A DNA stretch of 64,000 bases, from the NCBI RefSeq assembly GCF_900096975.1, contig NZ_FMYQ01000006.1, positions 124,001 through 188,000 on the forward strand, read 5' to 3'. Below the pieces are notes generated by a model that did no database searches, had not been told where the DNA came from, and saw only the letters and a program-made list of their open reading frames with translations. Source of the DNA: Paraburkholderia lycopersici (lineage in GTDB: Bacteria; Pseudomonadota; Gammaproteobacteria; Burkholderiales; Burkholderiaceae). Both the position numbers and the translations under genes were made by a program. This document shows, piece by piece, positions 25,235 through 34,853 of the stretch (its first letter is position 1; each line of letters opens with the position of its first letter).

Positions 25235-25963
25235 TTAGCGGACCGGCAAGCCGCCTTCCACCTGTTGCTGCAGCTCGCGCACCTGGCGCTGCACGGTGCG
25301 CAGTTGCGCCTGTGCAGCGGCCTTCTGGGCTTGCAGCGTGTTGGCCTGATCGCGACCCTGCTTCTGCTGGTCCGCAACAAGTGCCTGCTGCTCACGCGCG
25401 ATCGCCAGATCGGCCTGAAGCCGGTTTGCGTGGTCCTGGGTGAGCGCGATCATGCGGTTGGTGAACGCCTTCTGCGCCTCGAGGCGCGTGCGGCGGATTT
25501 CCACTTCCGCAAGCTGCGCCGACTTCTGCGCGAAGTCGCGATAAATTGCTTCCGCGCGCGTCTCGTCGCTCGTCTTGATCACGCGCCAGAACGTCTTGTT
25601 CTGAAACAGCGTGACGTAATACGTCATTTCCTTGCCATAGAACAGCAGGCTCGCACCATACGAACCGTTGTAGGTGGTGCGCAGCTCGCTGAGATCCGAG
25701 CCGCGCAACATCTGCTGAAGCTCGGCCACGTTACCCGCCGCGTTCTGTTTCGCCTCGTCGGGCGTGAGCGCGGTCGGCTGGCTCGCCGCCAGCGCCTGCA
25801 TCGTGACCTGCTCATCCTGCACTGCGGGTGCGGCGGTGGTCTGTGCTACGGGCGCCGCTGCCGCTGAATTGTCAGGCGGCGTCTGCGCGCAGCCCGTACC
25901 GATACCCCCGATCACCACCAGCGCCGCCAAGGCAATGCGACGAACTCTCCACTTGTAGTCCAT
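25235..25963 (-). CDS. DUF2968-family lipoprotein
   Basis: The 242-residue product has an N-terminal signal with a lipobox (VIGGIGTGC, Cys25), an Ala/Pro-rich linker (about residues 30-60), and a C-terminal half made of long helices rich in Gln, Ala and Arg (about residues 130-238) with coiled-coil character (LQAQKAAAQAQLRTVQRQV). The middle contains SELRTTYNGSYGASLLFYGKEM, which matches the DUF2968 family of Burkholderia-group proteins. It is probably an outer-membrane lipoprotein; the role is not known. It is divergent from the DUF2147 gene. Confidence 0.8.
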   Translation of the reverse strand: MDYKWRVRRIALAALVVIGGIGTGCAQTPPDNSAAAAPVAQTTAAPAVQDEQVTMQALAASQPTALTPDEAKQNAAGNVAELQQMLRGSDLSELRTTYNGSYGASLLFYGKEMTYYVTLFQNKTFWRVIKTSDETRAEAIYRDFAQKSAQLAEVEIRRTRLEAQKAFTNRMIALTQDHANRLQADLAIAREQQALVADQQKQGRDQANTLQAQKAAAQAQLRTVQRQVRELQQQVEGGLPVR

Positions 25964-26276
25964 GTAGTACCTGCTTTGACAGTTCTAATTTTTACAAATC
26001 GGCACAATTATTACTCACTTTCACGCCTTTCGGGCTCCCGGTCGCAAATTTGGCGCTCGCGGCTCTTTTCCCACAACACTTCGGGAAAAATTTCCAGGGA
26101 TTGCGCGGTGTCCTTGCATCTCCGCTGGTTTTGGTTCAGCTCGGCCGAACTGCCCAGACTAGAACCCCTTCTCTCAAACGCGCACGATGCTTTCCAGTAT
26201 TCTGCCGTGACCGTTCGGCGCCCAAGCGCGTTGGACGGCCGTATCGCCATCACGAACAACATCAGTGGAGGAAGAC
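25964..26276. other. Divergent intergenic region
   Basis: This stretch separates the divergent DUF2968 and DUF2147 genes. A TTGACA at 25976-25981 (plus strand) has no -10 partner at a normal distance. AT-rich sequence at 25980-26030 probably holds the DUF2968 promoter on the minus strand, but I cannot assign its boxes. Confidence 0.4.
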
Positions 26277-26741
26277 ATGAACCGACTCACAAGTCGCGCC
26301 ATACGCCGTTTCGCGCTTGCGGGCGCACTGCTGTGCGGCGCCCTCGTCGCGCACGCGCAGACCGAAACGCCCGTTGGCGTCTGGCAGACCATCGACGACC
26401 ATACCGGCCAACCGAAGGCGCTCGTGCAAATCAGCGCAGACGCCAATGGAGACCTGAGCGGCAAGGTCATCAAGGGACTCGGCGCCAATGACCAGCCCGA
26501 CCGGCGTTGCACGGCCTGCACCGATGCGCGCAAGGACCAGCCGATTCTCGGCATGACGATCATCGACAGCATGAAGAAAACCAGCGACGGCTGGGACGGC
26601 GGCCATATCCTCGACCCGGAAAACGGCAAGGTGTACCGCTGCAAGATGCACACCGAAGACGGCGGCCAGAAACTCGTCGTGCGGGGCTATCTGGGTATTT
26701 CGTTGCTCGGCCGCTCGCAGACCTGGGTGCGTCAGCAGTGA
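26277..26741 (+). CDS. Secreted DUF2147-family protein
   Basis: The 154-residue product has a cleavable signal peptide (FALAGALLCGALVAHAQ). The mature part matches the DUF2147 pattern: TPVGVWQTIDDHTGQPKALV, then CTDARKDQPILGMTI, then DGGHILDPENGKVYRCKM, and the end LGRSQTWVR. It has two pairs of cysteines, of which CTAC could form a disulfide in the periplasm. The family is exported and of unknown function. Start: ATG at 26277 with GGAGGA about 7 bp upstream. Confidence 0.85.
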   Translation: MNRLTSRAIRRFALAGALLCGALVAHAQTETPVGVWQTIDDHTGQPKALVQISADANGDLSGKVIKGLGANDQPDRRCTACTDARKDQPILGMTIIDSMKKTSDGWDGGHILDPENGKVYRCKMHTEDGGQKLVVRGYLGISLLGRSQTWVRQQ

Positions 26742-26896
26742 GATAGCGCGTCCGGCAGCCGGCGCACGAACCGGCGAGCGAACCTGAGAAACGAAACCGG
26801 CCGGATACGTATGTGCGCCTTCGGCCGGCGCTTCGCACGATCGATGCAAGACAACGTATTGATGCGCGCGCATTGGGGCTGTGGACGATCGCCGCA

Positions 26897-27364
26897 CTAC
26901 GCCCTGTGCCGATACACCGAGCGATAGCCGAACGGCTGCACCGGCGCGGCAGGTGCGGCGGATGCAACGGGCGCGAACGGAGAATTACGAGGCAGGTTGC
27001 GCGCGGCCTCTTGCCGGCGCGCGGCCCTTTCGGCACGGTTCTCATGCCTGCGCATCCGCATGCGCGATTCGATGGTGCTGCACAGCCTGACGCCTTCATC
27101 GCCAAACAGCTCGGCCATCACGCGCTTGAGCACGCCTTCGTCGTGCCAGATCTTGAAGCGCCGATGACAGGTTTGATACGAGGGGTAGCGGCGCGGCATG
27201 GCCGACCAGGTCGTGCCGCTATAGATGACCCATAACACGCCATTGAGCACCGAGCGCGTGTTGGCGAGCGGCCGGCCGCGCAGCTCGGAGCGCGGGCGCA
27301 GTTCCGGCAGGAGCAGCATTACACGCTGCCATTCTTCGTCGGTGATATCGCGATGCGGAGTCAT
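26897..27364 (-). CDS. Stand-alone IS5-type transposase N-terminal domain protein
   Basis: The 155-residue protein starts with the DUF4096-type domain found at the N terminus of IS5-family transposases: ITDEEWQRVMLLLPE, RGRPLANTRSVLNGVLWVIYSG, then WSAMPRRYPSYQTCHRRFKIW. The DDE catalytic domain is absent. Instead there is an Arg-rich, then Pro/Ala-rich, tail. No flanking inverted repeats were found, so it is not an intact insertion sequence. The ATG at 27364 has AAAGGA 8 bp upstream; the longer open frame (to 27424) is not conserved. A paralogue with the same architecture lies at 55360-55761. It may be a domesticated DNA-binding protein. Confidence 0.7.
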   Translation of the reverse strand: MTPHRDITDEEWQRVMLLLPELRPRSELRGRPLANTRSVLNGVLWVIYSGTTWSAMPRRYPSYQTCHRRFKIWHDEGVLKRVMAELFGDEGVRLCSTIESRMRMRRHENRAERAARRQEAARNLPRNSPFAPVASAAPAAPVQPFGYRSVYRHRA

Positions 27365-27516
27365 GGAAGGTCCTTTGTCAGATGCTGTACCGACAAACGA
27401 TATCCACTCGCTCCGGCCGCCCATATCAGACGGGTCCGAATCTTGAAAAAGGCGCTGCGCCGCTAACTTGCGACTGGCGCATCGCGACGAATGCGCTCAT
27501 TGCCGCGCATCACCGC

Positions 27517-28614
27517 TCAGGTCAACGCCGTATCGACGATGCGGCGCGGTGCTTCGAGATATTCCTTCGACTGCATTTCGACGATGCGCGAGACGGTGCG
27601 CGTGAACTCGTTGGCCATCGGACCTTCCACATAGAGCTGCTCCGGCGGCACAGCGGCCGACATCAGCAGCTTGACCTTGTGGTCGTAGAACACGTCGATG
27701 AGCCACGTGAAGCGGCGCGCTTCGGACTGCATGCGCGGCGTCATCTGCGGCACGTCGGAAAGGACCACCGCGTGGAAGCGGCTCGCCAGCTCCAGATAGT
27801 CGTTCTGCGAGCGCGGACCGCCGCACAGCGTGGCGAAGTCGAACCATACGACGCCGTCGGCGCGGCGCAATGCCTTCAGCTCGCGCTTTTCGATATGCAG
27901 GATCGGGCTCTCGTCGGGCACGGCGGCAAGCTGCGCGAACGAGTGCCGCAGCGCCTTGTCGGCGGCCGCGCCGAGCGGCGTGTGGTAAACCTCGACCTGC
28001 GCGAGGGTGCGCTGACGATAGTCGACGCCCGCGTCGACGTTGAGCACGTCGAGCTTGCTCTTGAGCAGATCGATGGCGGGCAGCATGCGGTCGCGATGCA
28101 GGCCGTCGGGATAGAGCAGATCGGGATCGTAGTTGGACGTCATCACGAACTGCACGCCGTTCTTGAAGAGGCCGTCGAGCAGGCGATAGAGAATCATCGC
28201 GTCGGCGATGTCCGAGACGTGGAATTCGTCGAAGCAGATCAGGCGATAACGCTTCGCGATGCGGCGCGCGAGTTCGTCGAGCGGATCGGCCATGCCCTTG
28301 AGTTCTTCGAGCTCGCGATGCACCTCGCGCATGAACTCGTGGAAGTGCAGGCGCGTCTTGCGCTGCAGCGGCAAGACCGCGTAGAAGCTGTCCATGAGGA
28401 AGCTCTTGCCGCGCCCCACGCCGCCCCACATGTAGACGCCGCGAGGCAGGTCCGGGTGGATGAGGAACTTCTTGATCGCGTTCGAACGCCGCGATTTGTA
28501 GGCGCCCCATTCGTCGTAACACCGCTGCAGCCGGTCGATCGCGGCGCGCTGTGCCGTATCGGGCTTGTATCCCCGCTTCTGCAGTTCGTTTTCGTAGTAT
28601 TCGGTGACGTTCAT
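27517..28614 (-). CDS. zapE: AFG1-type ATPase, cell division protein ZapE
   Basis: ZapE is a peripheral ATPase of the AFG1/LACE1 family that acts with FtsZ during division, particularly under low oxygen or heat stress. The 365-residue protein has the Walker A motif GGVGRGKS (residues 64-71), a Walker B-type segment LICFDEFHVSDIADAM, and the sensor region FVMTSNYDPDLLYPDGL. The ATG at 28614 is used because the family N terminus MNVTEYYENELQ begins there; an in-frame ATG 12 codons upstream is not conserved. It follows the odh genes on the same strand, 114 bp after odhL, the usual order in Burkholderia. Confidence 0.95.
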   Translation of the reverse strand: MNVTEYYENELQKRGYKPDTAQRAAIDRLQRCYDEWGAYKSRRSNAIKKFLIHPDLPRGVYMWGGVGRGKSFLMDSFYAVLPLQRKTRLHFHEFMREVHRELEELKGMADPLDELARRIAKRYRLICFDEFHVSDIADAMILYRLLDGLFKNGVQFVMTSNYDPDLLYPDGLHRDRMLPAIDLLKSKLDVLNVDAGVDYRQRTLAQVEVYHTPLGAAADKALRHSFAQLAAVPDESPILHIEKRELKALRRADGVVWFDFATLCGGPRSQNDYLELASRFHAVVLSDVPQMTPRMQSEARRFTWLIDVFYDHKVKLLMSAAVPPEQLYVEGPMANEFTRTVSRIVEMQSKEYLEAPRRIVDTALT

Positions 28615-28728
28615 TTTCTGTGCCGCAAATGAGGAAAGGCGGGAGAGCAAAAGCCCACCCGCCTCTGTACGCGATGCAAGGTACTTCGAGGCAAGACGGC
28701 CATCAAACGGCCGCCCCGCCCCTCGCGC

Positions 28729-30159
28729 TTACATGTTGAGCGCGCGCTTGTCGGTGGCGAGTGCCGCCTCGCGCATGACTTCGGACAGCGACGGGTGCGG
28801 ATGGCAGATGCGGCCGATGTCTTCGGCGGCAGCCTTGAATTCCATCGCCACCACGGCTTCCGCGATCAGGTCCGATGCGTTCGCCGAGATGATGTGCACG
28901 CCGAGCAGCTCGTCGGTCTTGGCGTCGGCGATCATCTTCACGAAGCCGTCGGCCTTGTTGATGCCGAGCGCGCGGCCGTTCGCCATGAACGGGAACTGGC
29001 CCGTCTTGATGTCGCGGCCTTCGGCCTTGAGCTGCTGTTCCGTCTTGCCGACCCACGCGATTTCCGGCTCGGTGTAGATCACCCACGGAATGCAGTTGTA
29101 GTCGATGTGCGGCTTCTGGCCGTCGATGATCTCGGCCACCAGCACGCCTTCGTCTTCGGCCTTGTGCGCGAGCATCGGGCCGCGCACCACGTCGCCGATC
29201 GCGTAGACGTTCGGCACGCTCGTCGCGCAGTGGTTGTCCACGTCGATGAAGCCGCGCTCGTTGGCCTTCAGGCCGATCGCTTCGAGACCGAGGTTGTCGG
29301 TGTTCGGCACGCGGCCGACCGAGACGATCAGGCGGTCGGCTTCGAGCACCTGCGCATTGCCGTCCTTGTCCGTGTAGGCGATCGTGACGTTCTTGTCCGT
29401 TGCCTTCACTTCGCCGACCTTCACGCCGACGTGAATGTCGAGACCCTGCTTCTTGAAGAGCTTCGCGGCTTCCTTCGAGAGCGCCTGGTCGGCTGCGCCG
29501 AGGAATTCGGGCAGCGCTTCGAGGATCGTGACGTCGGCGCCGAGACGGCGCCACACCGAGCCCAGTTCCAGGCCGATCACGCCCGCGCCGATCACGGCGA
29601 GCTTCTTCGGCACGGCGTCGAACGAGAGCGCGCCTTCGTTGTCGGCGACGATCTTGTTGTCGACCGGAATGCCGGCCAGGTGGCGCGCCTTCGAGCCCGT
29701 CGCGATGATGACGTTCTTCGCCGTGACGACTTCGGTCTCGCCTTCGCCGCTCACTTCGATCTGCACGCCGGCGTCGCTCTTGCCGACGAACTTGCCGTGG
29801 CCCTTGAGCCACGTGATCTTGTTCTTGCGGAACAGGAACTCGATACCCTTCGTCATCTTCTCGACGATGGCTTCTTTGCGGCCGAGCATCTTCGAGACGT
29901 CGATCTGCACGTCGCCCACGGTGATGCCGTGGTCGCCGAGGTGATGCTGGGCGTTCTCGAACTCTTCCGACGAGGCGAGCAGCGCCTTCGACGGAATGCA
30001 GCCGACGTTCAGGCAGGTGCCGCCGAGCTTCGGCACGCCGGCCGGGTTCTTCCATTGTTCGATCACGGCAACCGACTTGCCGAGCTGCGCGGCGCGGATC
30101 GCCGCGATATAGCCGCCGGGGCCGGCGCCGATCACGACGACGTCAAATTCTTTGGACAT
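28729..30159 (-). CDS. lpdA: Dihydrolipoyl dehydrogenase (E3 of OGDH)
   Basis: E3 reoxidises dihydrolipoamide on the E2 subunit, passing electrons via FAD to NAD+. The 476-residue protein has the FAD-binding motif [10 protein letters not shown] (residues 11-20), the redox disulfide in [13 protein letters not shown] (Cys49 and Cys54), an NAD-binding motif [17 protein letters not shown], and the C-terminal dimer motif [10 protein letters not shown] use the second Met (30159), which has AAGGA 5 bp before it. It lies 124 bp after odhB. It is the dedicated E3 of the 2-oxoglutarate dehydrogenase operon, often called odhL. Confidence 0.97.
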   Translation of the reverse strand: MSKEFDVVVIGAGPGGYIAAIRAAQLGKSVAVIEQWKNPAGVPKLGGTCLNVGCIPSKALLASSEEFENAQHHLGDHGITVGDVQIDVSKMLGRKEAIVEKMTKGIEFLFRKNKITWLKGHGKFVGKSDAGVQIEVSGEGETEVVTAKNVIIATGSKARHLAGIPVDNKIVADNEGALSFDAVPKKLAVIGAGVIGLELGSVWRRLGADVTILEALPEFLGAADQALSKEAAKLFKKQGLDIHVGVKVGEVKATDKNVTIAYTDKDGNAQVLEADRLIVSVGRVPNTDNLGLEAIGLKANERGFIDVDNHCATSVPNVYAIGDVVRGPMLAHKAEDEGVLVAEIIDGQKPHIDYNCIPWVIYTEPEIAWVGKTEQQLKAEGRDIKTGQFPFMANGRALGINKADGFVKMIADAKTDELLGVHIISANASDLIAEAVVAMEFKAAAEDIGRICHPHPSLSEVMREAALATDKRALNM

Positions 30160-30283
30160 GGTCATCCTTTCGAGACGCGAGCGCGGCGCGCGGACCCCGG
30201 CTTCCGGAATCCGCGCGCCCGGCGCTCAGTGTGAGACTTGATGCGTGGGAACTGCGCGCGCGAAACGCGCGCGCAGGGCCGCC

Positions 30284-31546
30284 TTACAGGTCGAGCAGCA
30301 GACGCGCCGGATCTTCCAGCGCGTCCTTCATCGCGACCAGCGACAGGACGGCTTCGCGGCCGTCGATGATGCGGTGGTCGTACGACATCGCGAGGTAGTT
30401 CATCGGACGGATCACGATCTGGCCGTTCTCCACCACCGCGCGTTCCTTCGTCGCGTGCACGCCGAGGATCGCCGACTGCGGCGGGTTGATGATCGGCGTC
30501 GAGAGCATCGAACCGAACACGCCGCCGTTCGAGATCGAGAACGTGCCGCCCGTCATTTCCTCGATCGAGAGCTTGCCTTCCTTGGCCTTCTGGCCGAATT
30601 CGGCGATCTTCTTCTCGATTTCGGCGAGGCTCAGCTGGTCCGCGTTGCGCAGGATCGGCACCACGAGACCGCGCGGCGAGCCGACGGCGATACCGATGTC
30701 GAAGTAGCCGTGGTAGACGATGTCGTTGCCGTCGATCGACGCGTTCACGAGCGGGAACTTCTTCAGCGCGTGAACCGCGGCCTTCACGAAGAACGACATG
30801 AAGCCGAGCTTGACGCCGTGTTCCTTCTCGAACTTGTCCTTGTACTTGTTGCGCAGATCCATGACCGGCGCCATGTTCACTTCGTTGAACGTCGTGAGGA
30901 TGGCGTTGGTTTGCTGCGACTCGAGCAGACGCTCGGCGATACGCGCACGCAGACGCGACATCGGCACGCGCTGTTCCGGACGGTCGTTGAGCCAGTTCGT
31001 GGCCGATGCCGGCGCGTTGACTTGCGGCAGCGACGGCTTGGCGGCTGCCGGCTTTGCGGCTGCCGGTGCGGTCTTCGGCGCGCCCGCGCCGAGCACGTCC
31101 TGCTTCGTGATGCGGCCGTCGCGGCCCGTGCCGGCGACGTCGCCGCCCGACAGGCCCTTCTCGGCCATCAGCTTCGACGCGGCGGGCGAAGCAACGGTGC
31201 TGCTTGCCGTCGATGCGGCAGCGGCGGCGGCCGGCGCGGCTGCGGGAGCCGCTGCGGCAGCCGGGGCAGCGGCGGCTGCGGGAGCAGCAACGGCGCCGGC
31301 CTTGGCTTCCGTGTCGATCTTCGCGATCACCTGTTCGCTCTCGACGGTTGCGCCGTCGCCCACCAGGATCTCGGTCAGCACGCCGGCTGCCGGCGCGGGC
31401 ACTTCGAGCACGACCTTATCGGTCTCGATCTCGATGACGACTTCGTCCTGGGCAATCGCTTCGCCCGGCTTCTTCTTCCACTGCAGCATCGTGCCTTCCG
31501 ACACCGACTCCGAAAACTGCGGGACCTTCACTTCTACGATAGCCAT
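30284..31546 (-). CDS. odhB: 2-oxoglutarate dehydrogenase E2, succinyltransferase
   Basis: E2 carries lipoyl groups and transfers the succinyl group to CoA in the TCA cycle. The 420-residue chain has one lipoyl domain (residues 1-75; lipoylated Lys44 in ETDKVVLEV), a flexible Ala/Pro-rich linker (about residues 80-115), a peripheral subunit-binding domain (about residues 118-155; [22 protein letters not shown]) and a C-terminal catalytic domain with the active-site histidine in YDHRIIDG. It lies between odhA and lpdA in one operon. The alternative symbol is sucB. Confidence 0.97.
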   Translation of the reverse strand: MAIVEVKVPQFSESVSEGTMLQWKKKPGEAIAQDEVVIEIETDKVVLEVPAPAAGVLTEILVGDGATVESEQVIAKIDTEAKAGAVAAPAAAAAPAAAAAPAAAPAAAAAASTASSTVASPAASKLMAEKGLSGGDVAGTGRDGRITKQDVLGAGAPKTAPAAAKPAAAKPSLPQVNAPASATNWLNDRPEQRVPMSRLRARIAERLLESQQTNAILTTFNEVNMAPVMDLRNKYKDKFEKEHGVKLGFMSFFVKAAVHALKKFPLVNASIDGNDIVYHGYFDIGIAVGSPRGLVVPILRNADQLSLAEIEKKIAEFGQKAKEGKLSIEEMTGGTFSISNGGVFGSMLSTPIINPPQSAILGVHATKERAVVENGQIVIRPMNYLAMSYDHRIIDGREAVLSLVAMKDALEDPARLLLDL

Positions 31547-31652
31547 GTGATTTTCCTGAATACTTTATCGGGGACATCCCCGTATGACGAACCGGGTCGC
31601 GCACATGAGCGCGGGAAAGCGCGAGGCTTTCCCGGTTCGGTTGCTCTTGTGC

Positions 31653-34517
31653 TTACTTCGCGACCTGCACGCCCTTCAGGCGGCCGAACGCACCTTCGAT
31701 CAGCGCCTTCTGCTGCTCGTAGTGCTTCGCGTAGTAGCCGACTGCCGGCGAGGCGGAAGCAGGACGGCCGCTGTAAGCGAGCTTCATGCCTTCCTTCATG
31801 CCTTCCTTCAGGTGGTGCTCGATGTAGAACCACGGGCCCTGATTCTGCGGCTCGTCCTGCACCCAGACCACTTCCGTCGCGTTGTCGTACTTCTTCAGCT
31901 CCGCTTCGAACTGCTTGTGCGCGAACGGATAGAGCTGTTCGATACGGATGATCGCGACGTCGGTTGCCTTCGCTTCGCGGCGATGCGCGACGAGGTCGAA
32001 GTACACGCGGCCCGAGCAGGCGACCACGCGCTTGACCTTCTTCGCATCGATCGTTTCGTCCACTTCGCCGATGACCGGCTGGAACGTGCCCTTCGCGAGT
32101 TCCGACAGATCCGACACGGCTTCCTTGTGACGCAGCAGCGACTTCGGCGTGAAGATGATGAGCGGCTTGCGGAACAGGCGGATCATCTGGCGGCGCAGCA
32201 CGTGGAAGATCTGAGCCGGCGTGGTCGGCTGAACGACCTGCATGTTGTGGTCAGCGCACAGCTGCAGGAAACGCTCGATACGCGCCGACGAGTGCTCCGG
32301 ACCCTGGCCTTCGTAGCCGTGCGGCAGCAGCATCGTGAGGCCCGACACGCGGCCCCACTTCACTTCGCCCGACGAGATGAACTGGTCGATCACGACCTGC
32401 GCGCCGTTGACGAAGTCGCCGAACTGGCCTTCCCATGCAACGAACGTGTTCGGTTCGGCGGTCGAGTAGCCGTATTCGAAGCCGAGCACGGCCTCCTCCG
32501 ACAGCACCGAGTCGATCACCGTGAACTTCGCCTGGTTCTCGCTGATGTTCTGCAGCGGAACATACGTGCCGTCGTTCCAGCGCTCGCGGTTCTGGTCGTG
32601 CAGCACCGCGTGACGGTGCGTGAACGTGCCGCGGCCCGAGTCCTGGCCCGTCAGGCGCACAGCGTAGCCCGATGCGACCAGCGATGCGAATGCGAGGTGC
32701 TCGCCCATGCCCCAGTCGAGCTTGTGCTCGCCCTTGCCCATCGCGCGGCGGTCGTTGATGACGCGCTCGACGAGCGGGTGAACCTTGAAGTTCTCGGGGA
32801 TCGTCGTGATGCGCTCGGCCAGACGCTTCAGTTCCGCGAGGGGGACGGCCGTGTCGGCGGCGTCGGTCCACTTGCGGTTCAGGAACGGCACCCAGTCCAC
32901 CGCGTACTTGCTCTTGTAGTTCGAGAGCACGGGGTCGACCGTGTGGTGGCCTTCGTCCATCGCGGCGCGGTAGGCCTTGACGTAGCTGTCGCCGTCTTCA
33001 GCCGTGATGACGCCCTGCTGCACGAGCTTCTCGGCGTACAGCGCACGGGTGCCCGGGTGCTGCGCGATCTTCTTGTACATGAGCGGCTGCGTGACAGCCG
33101 GGGTGTCCTGCTCGTTGTGGCCGAGCTTGCGGAAGCAGACGATGTCGACGACCACGTCCTTGTGGAACTGCATGCGGAAGTCGACCGCGAACTGGATCGC
33201 CAGCACGACCGCTTCCGGATCGTCGCCGTTCACGTGCAGCACCGGCGCTTCGATCATCTTGACGACGTCGGTACAGTAGAGCGTCGAGCGCGCGTCGCGC
33301 GGGTCCGAGGTCGTGAAGCCGATCTGGTTGTTGATGACGATGTGCAGCGTGCCGTGCGTGCCGTAACCGCGCGTCTGCGCGAGGTTCAGCGTTTCCATCA
33401 CGACGCCCTGGCCCGCGAAGGCCGCGTCGCCGTGGATCTGCACCGGCAGCACCTGCAGGCCGTTGTCGTCGCCGCGGCGATCCATACGCGCCTTCGCCGA
33501 ACCCTCGACCACCGGGTTGACGATTTCGAGGTGCGACGGGTTGAACGCGAGCGACAGGTGAACCGGACCGCCTTCGGTCGCCACGTCAGACGAGAAGCCC
33601 TTGTGGTACTTCACGTCGCCTGCCGGCAGGTCGTCGACGTGCTTGCCTTCGAATTCGGCGAAGAGGTCGGCCGGCATCTTGCCGAGCGTATTGACCAGCA
33701 CGTTCAGGCGGCCGCGGTGGGCCATGCCGATGACGATTTCCTGCACGCCCTTCGCGCCCGCGTGACGGACGACTTCGTCCATCGCGGCGATGAAGGACTC
33801 CCCGCCTTCGAGCGAGAAGCGCTTCTGGCCGACGTACTTGGTGTGCAGGAAGCGCTCGAGACCTTCGGCTGCCGTCAGGCGCTGCAGGATGTGCTTCTTC
33901 TTGTCAGTCGTGAAGTTGGGCGTCGAGCGGATCGACTCGAGACGCTCCTTCCACCAGCGCTTTTGCTCAGGATCGCTGATGTACATGTATTCGGCGCCGA
34001 TCGTACCGCAGTACGTATCGCGCAGTGCCTTGACGATCTCGCGCAGCGTCGCGCGCTCGAACCCGAAATACAGGTTGGTGGCGCTGAACGTCTGGTCCAT
34101 GTCGGCTTCGGTGAAGTCGTAGAACGCAGGCTCGAGTTCGGGAATATTCGGACGTTCGCGGCGCTTGAGCGGATCGAGATTGGCCCATTGCGAGCCGAGG
34201 AATCGATAAGCGCCAATCAGGGACTGAACATAGACCTGCTTGCGCGCCGTGGCGAGATCTTCGCCGCCGCCGCGTGCGACGAATGCGTTGGCCTTCGCGC
34301 GTTGTGCGAAGGATTCGACGATCGGCCCATGGGCGATGTCGTTGTCAGCGGTCCCACTCGACGACGGCACGTTTTGCAGTGCGTCGAAGTATTCACGCCA
34401 GGCGTCCGGAACGGACGCGGGGTTGTCAAGATATGCTTCGTATAGCTCTTCGACATACGGAGCATTGCCGCCGAACAGATAGGAGTTCAGCTGAAACTGC
34501 TTCATCGTTTCCGACAT
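31653..34517 (-). CDS. odhA: 2-oxoglutarate dehydrogenase E1 component
   Basis: E1 decarboxylates 2-oxoglutarate with thiamine diphosphate and passes the succinyl group to E2. The 954-residue length is typical. Visible motifs are the N-terminal E2-binding segment NSYLFGGNAPYVEELYEAYLDNP, the active-site histidine region VGMAHRGRLNVLVN, GDAAFAGQGVVMETLN with the following NNQIGFTT (thiamine site), and the transketolase-like domain starting DWGMGEHLAFASL. It is the first gene of the odhA-odhB-lpdA operon and starts at the ATG at 34517, with AAAGGTGAG upstream. The alternative symbol is sucA. Confidence 0.97.
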   Translation of the reverse strand: MSETMKQFQLNSYLFGGNAPYVEELYEAYLDNPASVPDAWREYFDALQNVPSSSGTADNDIAHGPIVESFAQRAKANAFVARGGGEDLATARKQVYVQSLIGAYRFLGSQWANLDPLKRRERPNIPELEPAFYDFTEADMDQTFSATNLYFGFERATLREIVKALRDTYCGTIGAEYMYISDPEQKRWWKERLESIRSTPNFTTDKKKHILQRLTAAEGLERFLHTKYVGQKRFSLEGGESFIAAMDEVVRHAGAKGVQEIVIGMAHRGRLNVLVNTLGKMPADLFAEFEGKHVDDLPAGDVKYHKGFSSDVATEGGPVHLSLAFNPSHLEIVNPVVEGSAKARMDRRGDDNGLQVLPVQIHGDAAFAGQGVVMETLNLAQTRGYGTHGTLHIVINNQIGFTTSDPRDARSTLYCTDVVKMIEAPVLHVNGDDPEAVVLAIQFAVDFRMQFHKDVVVDIVCFRKLGHNEQDTPAVTQPLMYKKIAQHPGTRALYAEKLVQQGVITAEDGDSYVKAYRAAMDEGHHTVDPVLSNYKSKYAVDWVPFLNRKWTDAADTAVPLAELKRLAERITTIPENFKVHPLVERVINDRRAMGKGEHKLDWGMGEHLAFASLVASGYAVRLTGQDSGRGTFTHRHAVLHDQNRERWNDGTYVPLQNISENQAKFTVIDSVLSEEAVLGFEYGYSTAEPNTFVAWEGQFGDFVNGAQVVIDQFISSGEVKWGRVSGLTMLLPHGYEGQGPEHSSARIERFLQLCADHNMQVVQPTTPAQIFHVLRRQMIRLFRKPLIIFTPKSLLRHKEAVSDLSELAKGTFQPVIGEVDETIDAKKVKRVVACSGRVYFDLVAHRREAKATDVAIIRIEQLYPFAHKQFEAELKKYDNATEVVWVQDEPQNQGPWFYIEHHLKEGMKEGMKLAYSGRPASASPAVGYYAKHYEQQKALIEGAFGRLKGVQVAK

Positions 34518-34853
34518 TTACGCTCACCTTTCTTCGAGTTTCTCGAGAAATAGCGGGTTACTCAACCTTCCGCGCCACGGCCTGACCGTTTAGCGGATTG
34601 CGAATCAAGTCTGCTTGGAAGGACCTAAATCATGCATCCGCGGAGTATAGCGCATATGCGCATCTCACCACACGGTGCAATGCGACCGAACATCGCGCGC
34701 AAACCCTGTAGGCACGGGCTTTTGCGGCATTCGCAACGCTCTTTTCCTGCCCCGCAACACAATCCGCGCCAGACGCAAAAAAGCCGCCCGTAAAGCGGCG
34801 GCTTTTCCGTAAGTCTGTTTGCATTGCAGTGCGGAAAAAACTTCGACTGCTAA
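34518..34853. other. Intergenic region between odhA and typA
   Basis: This stretch contains the odhA leader and the typA terminator (listed separately). The odhA promoter must lie here, but no box pair stands out. A small palindrome CTCGAG lies at about 34540. No gene was seen. Confidence 0.5.
34777..34806 (-). terminator. Intrinsic terminator of typA
   Basis: The stem GCCGCC/GGCGGC (34783-34788 and 34797-34802) has an 8-nt loop and is followed on the minus strand by six T residues. It lies 48 bp after the typA stop. Confidence 0.85.

Noticed and set aside
31584..34445. 953-codon open frame on the plus strand opposite odhA
   Set aside because: It is the antisense shadow of a well-supported gene in GC-rich DNA; its translation is Arg/His/Asp-rich with no domain. 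The same applies to the large open frames opposite rnr, pntA, typA, infB and the efflux operon.
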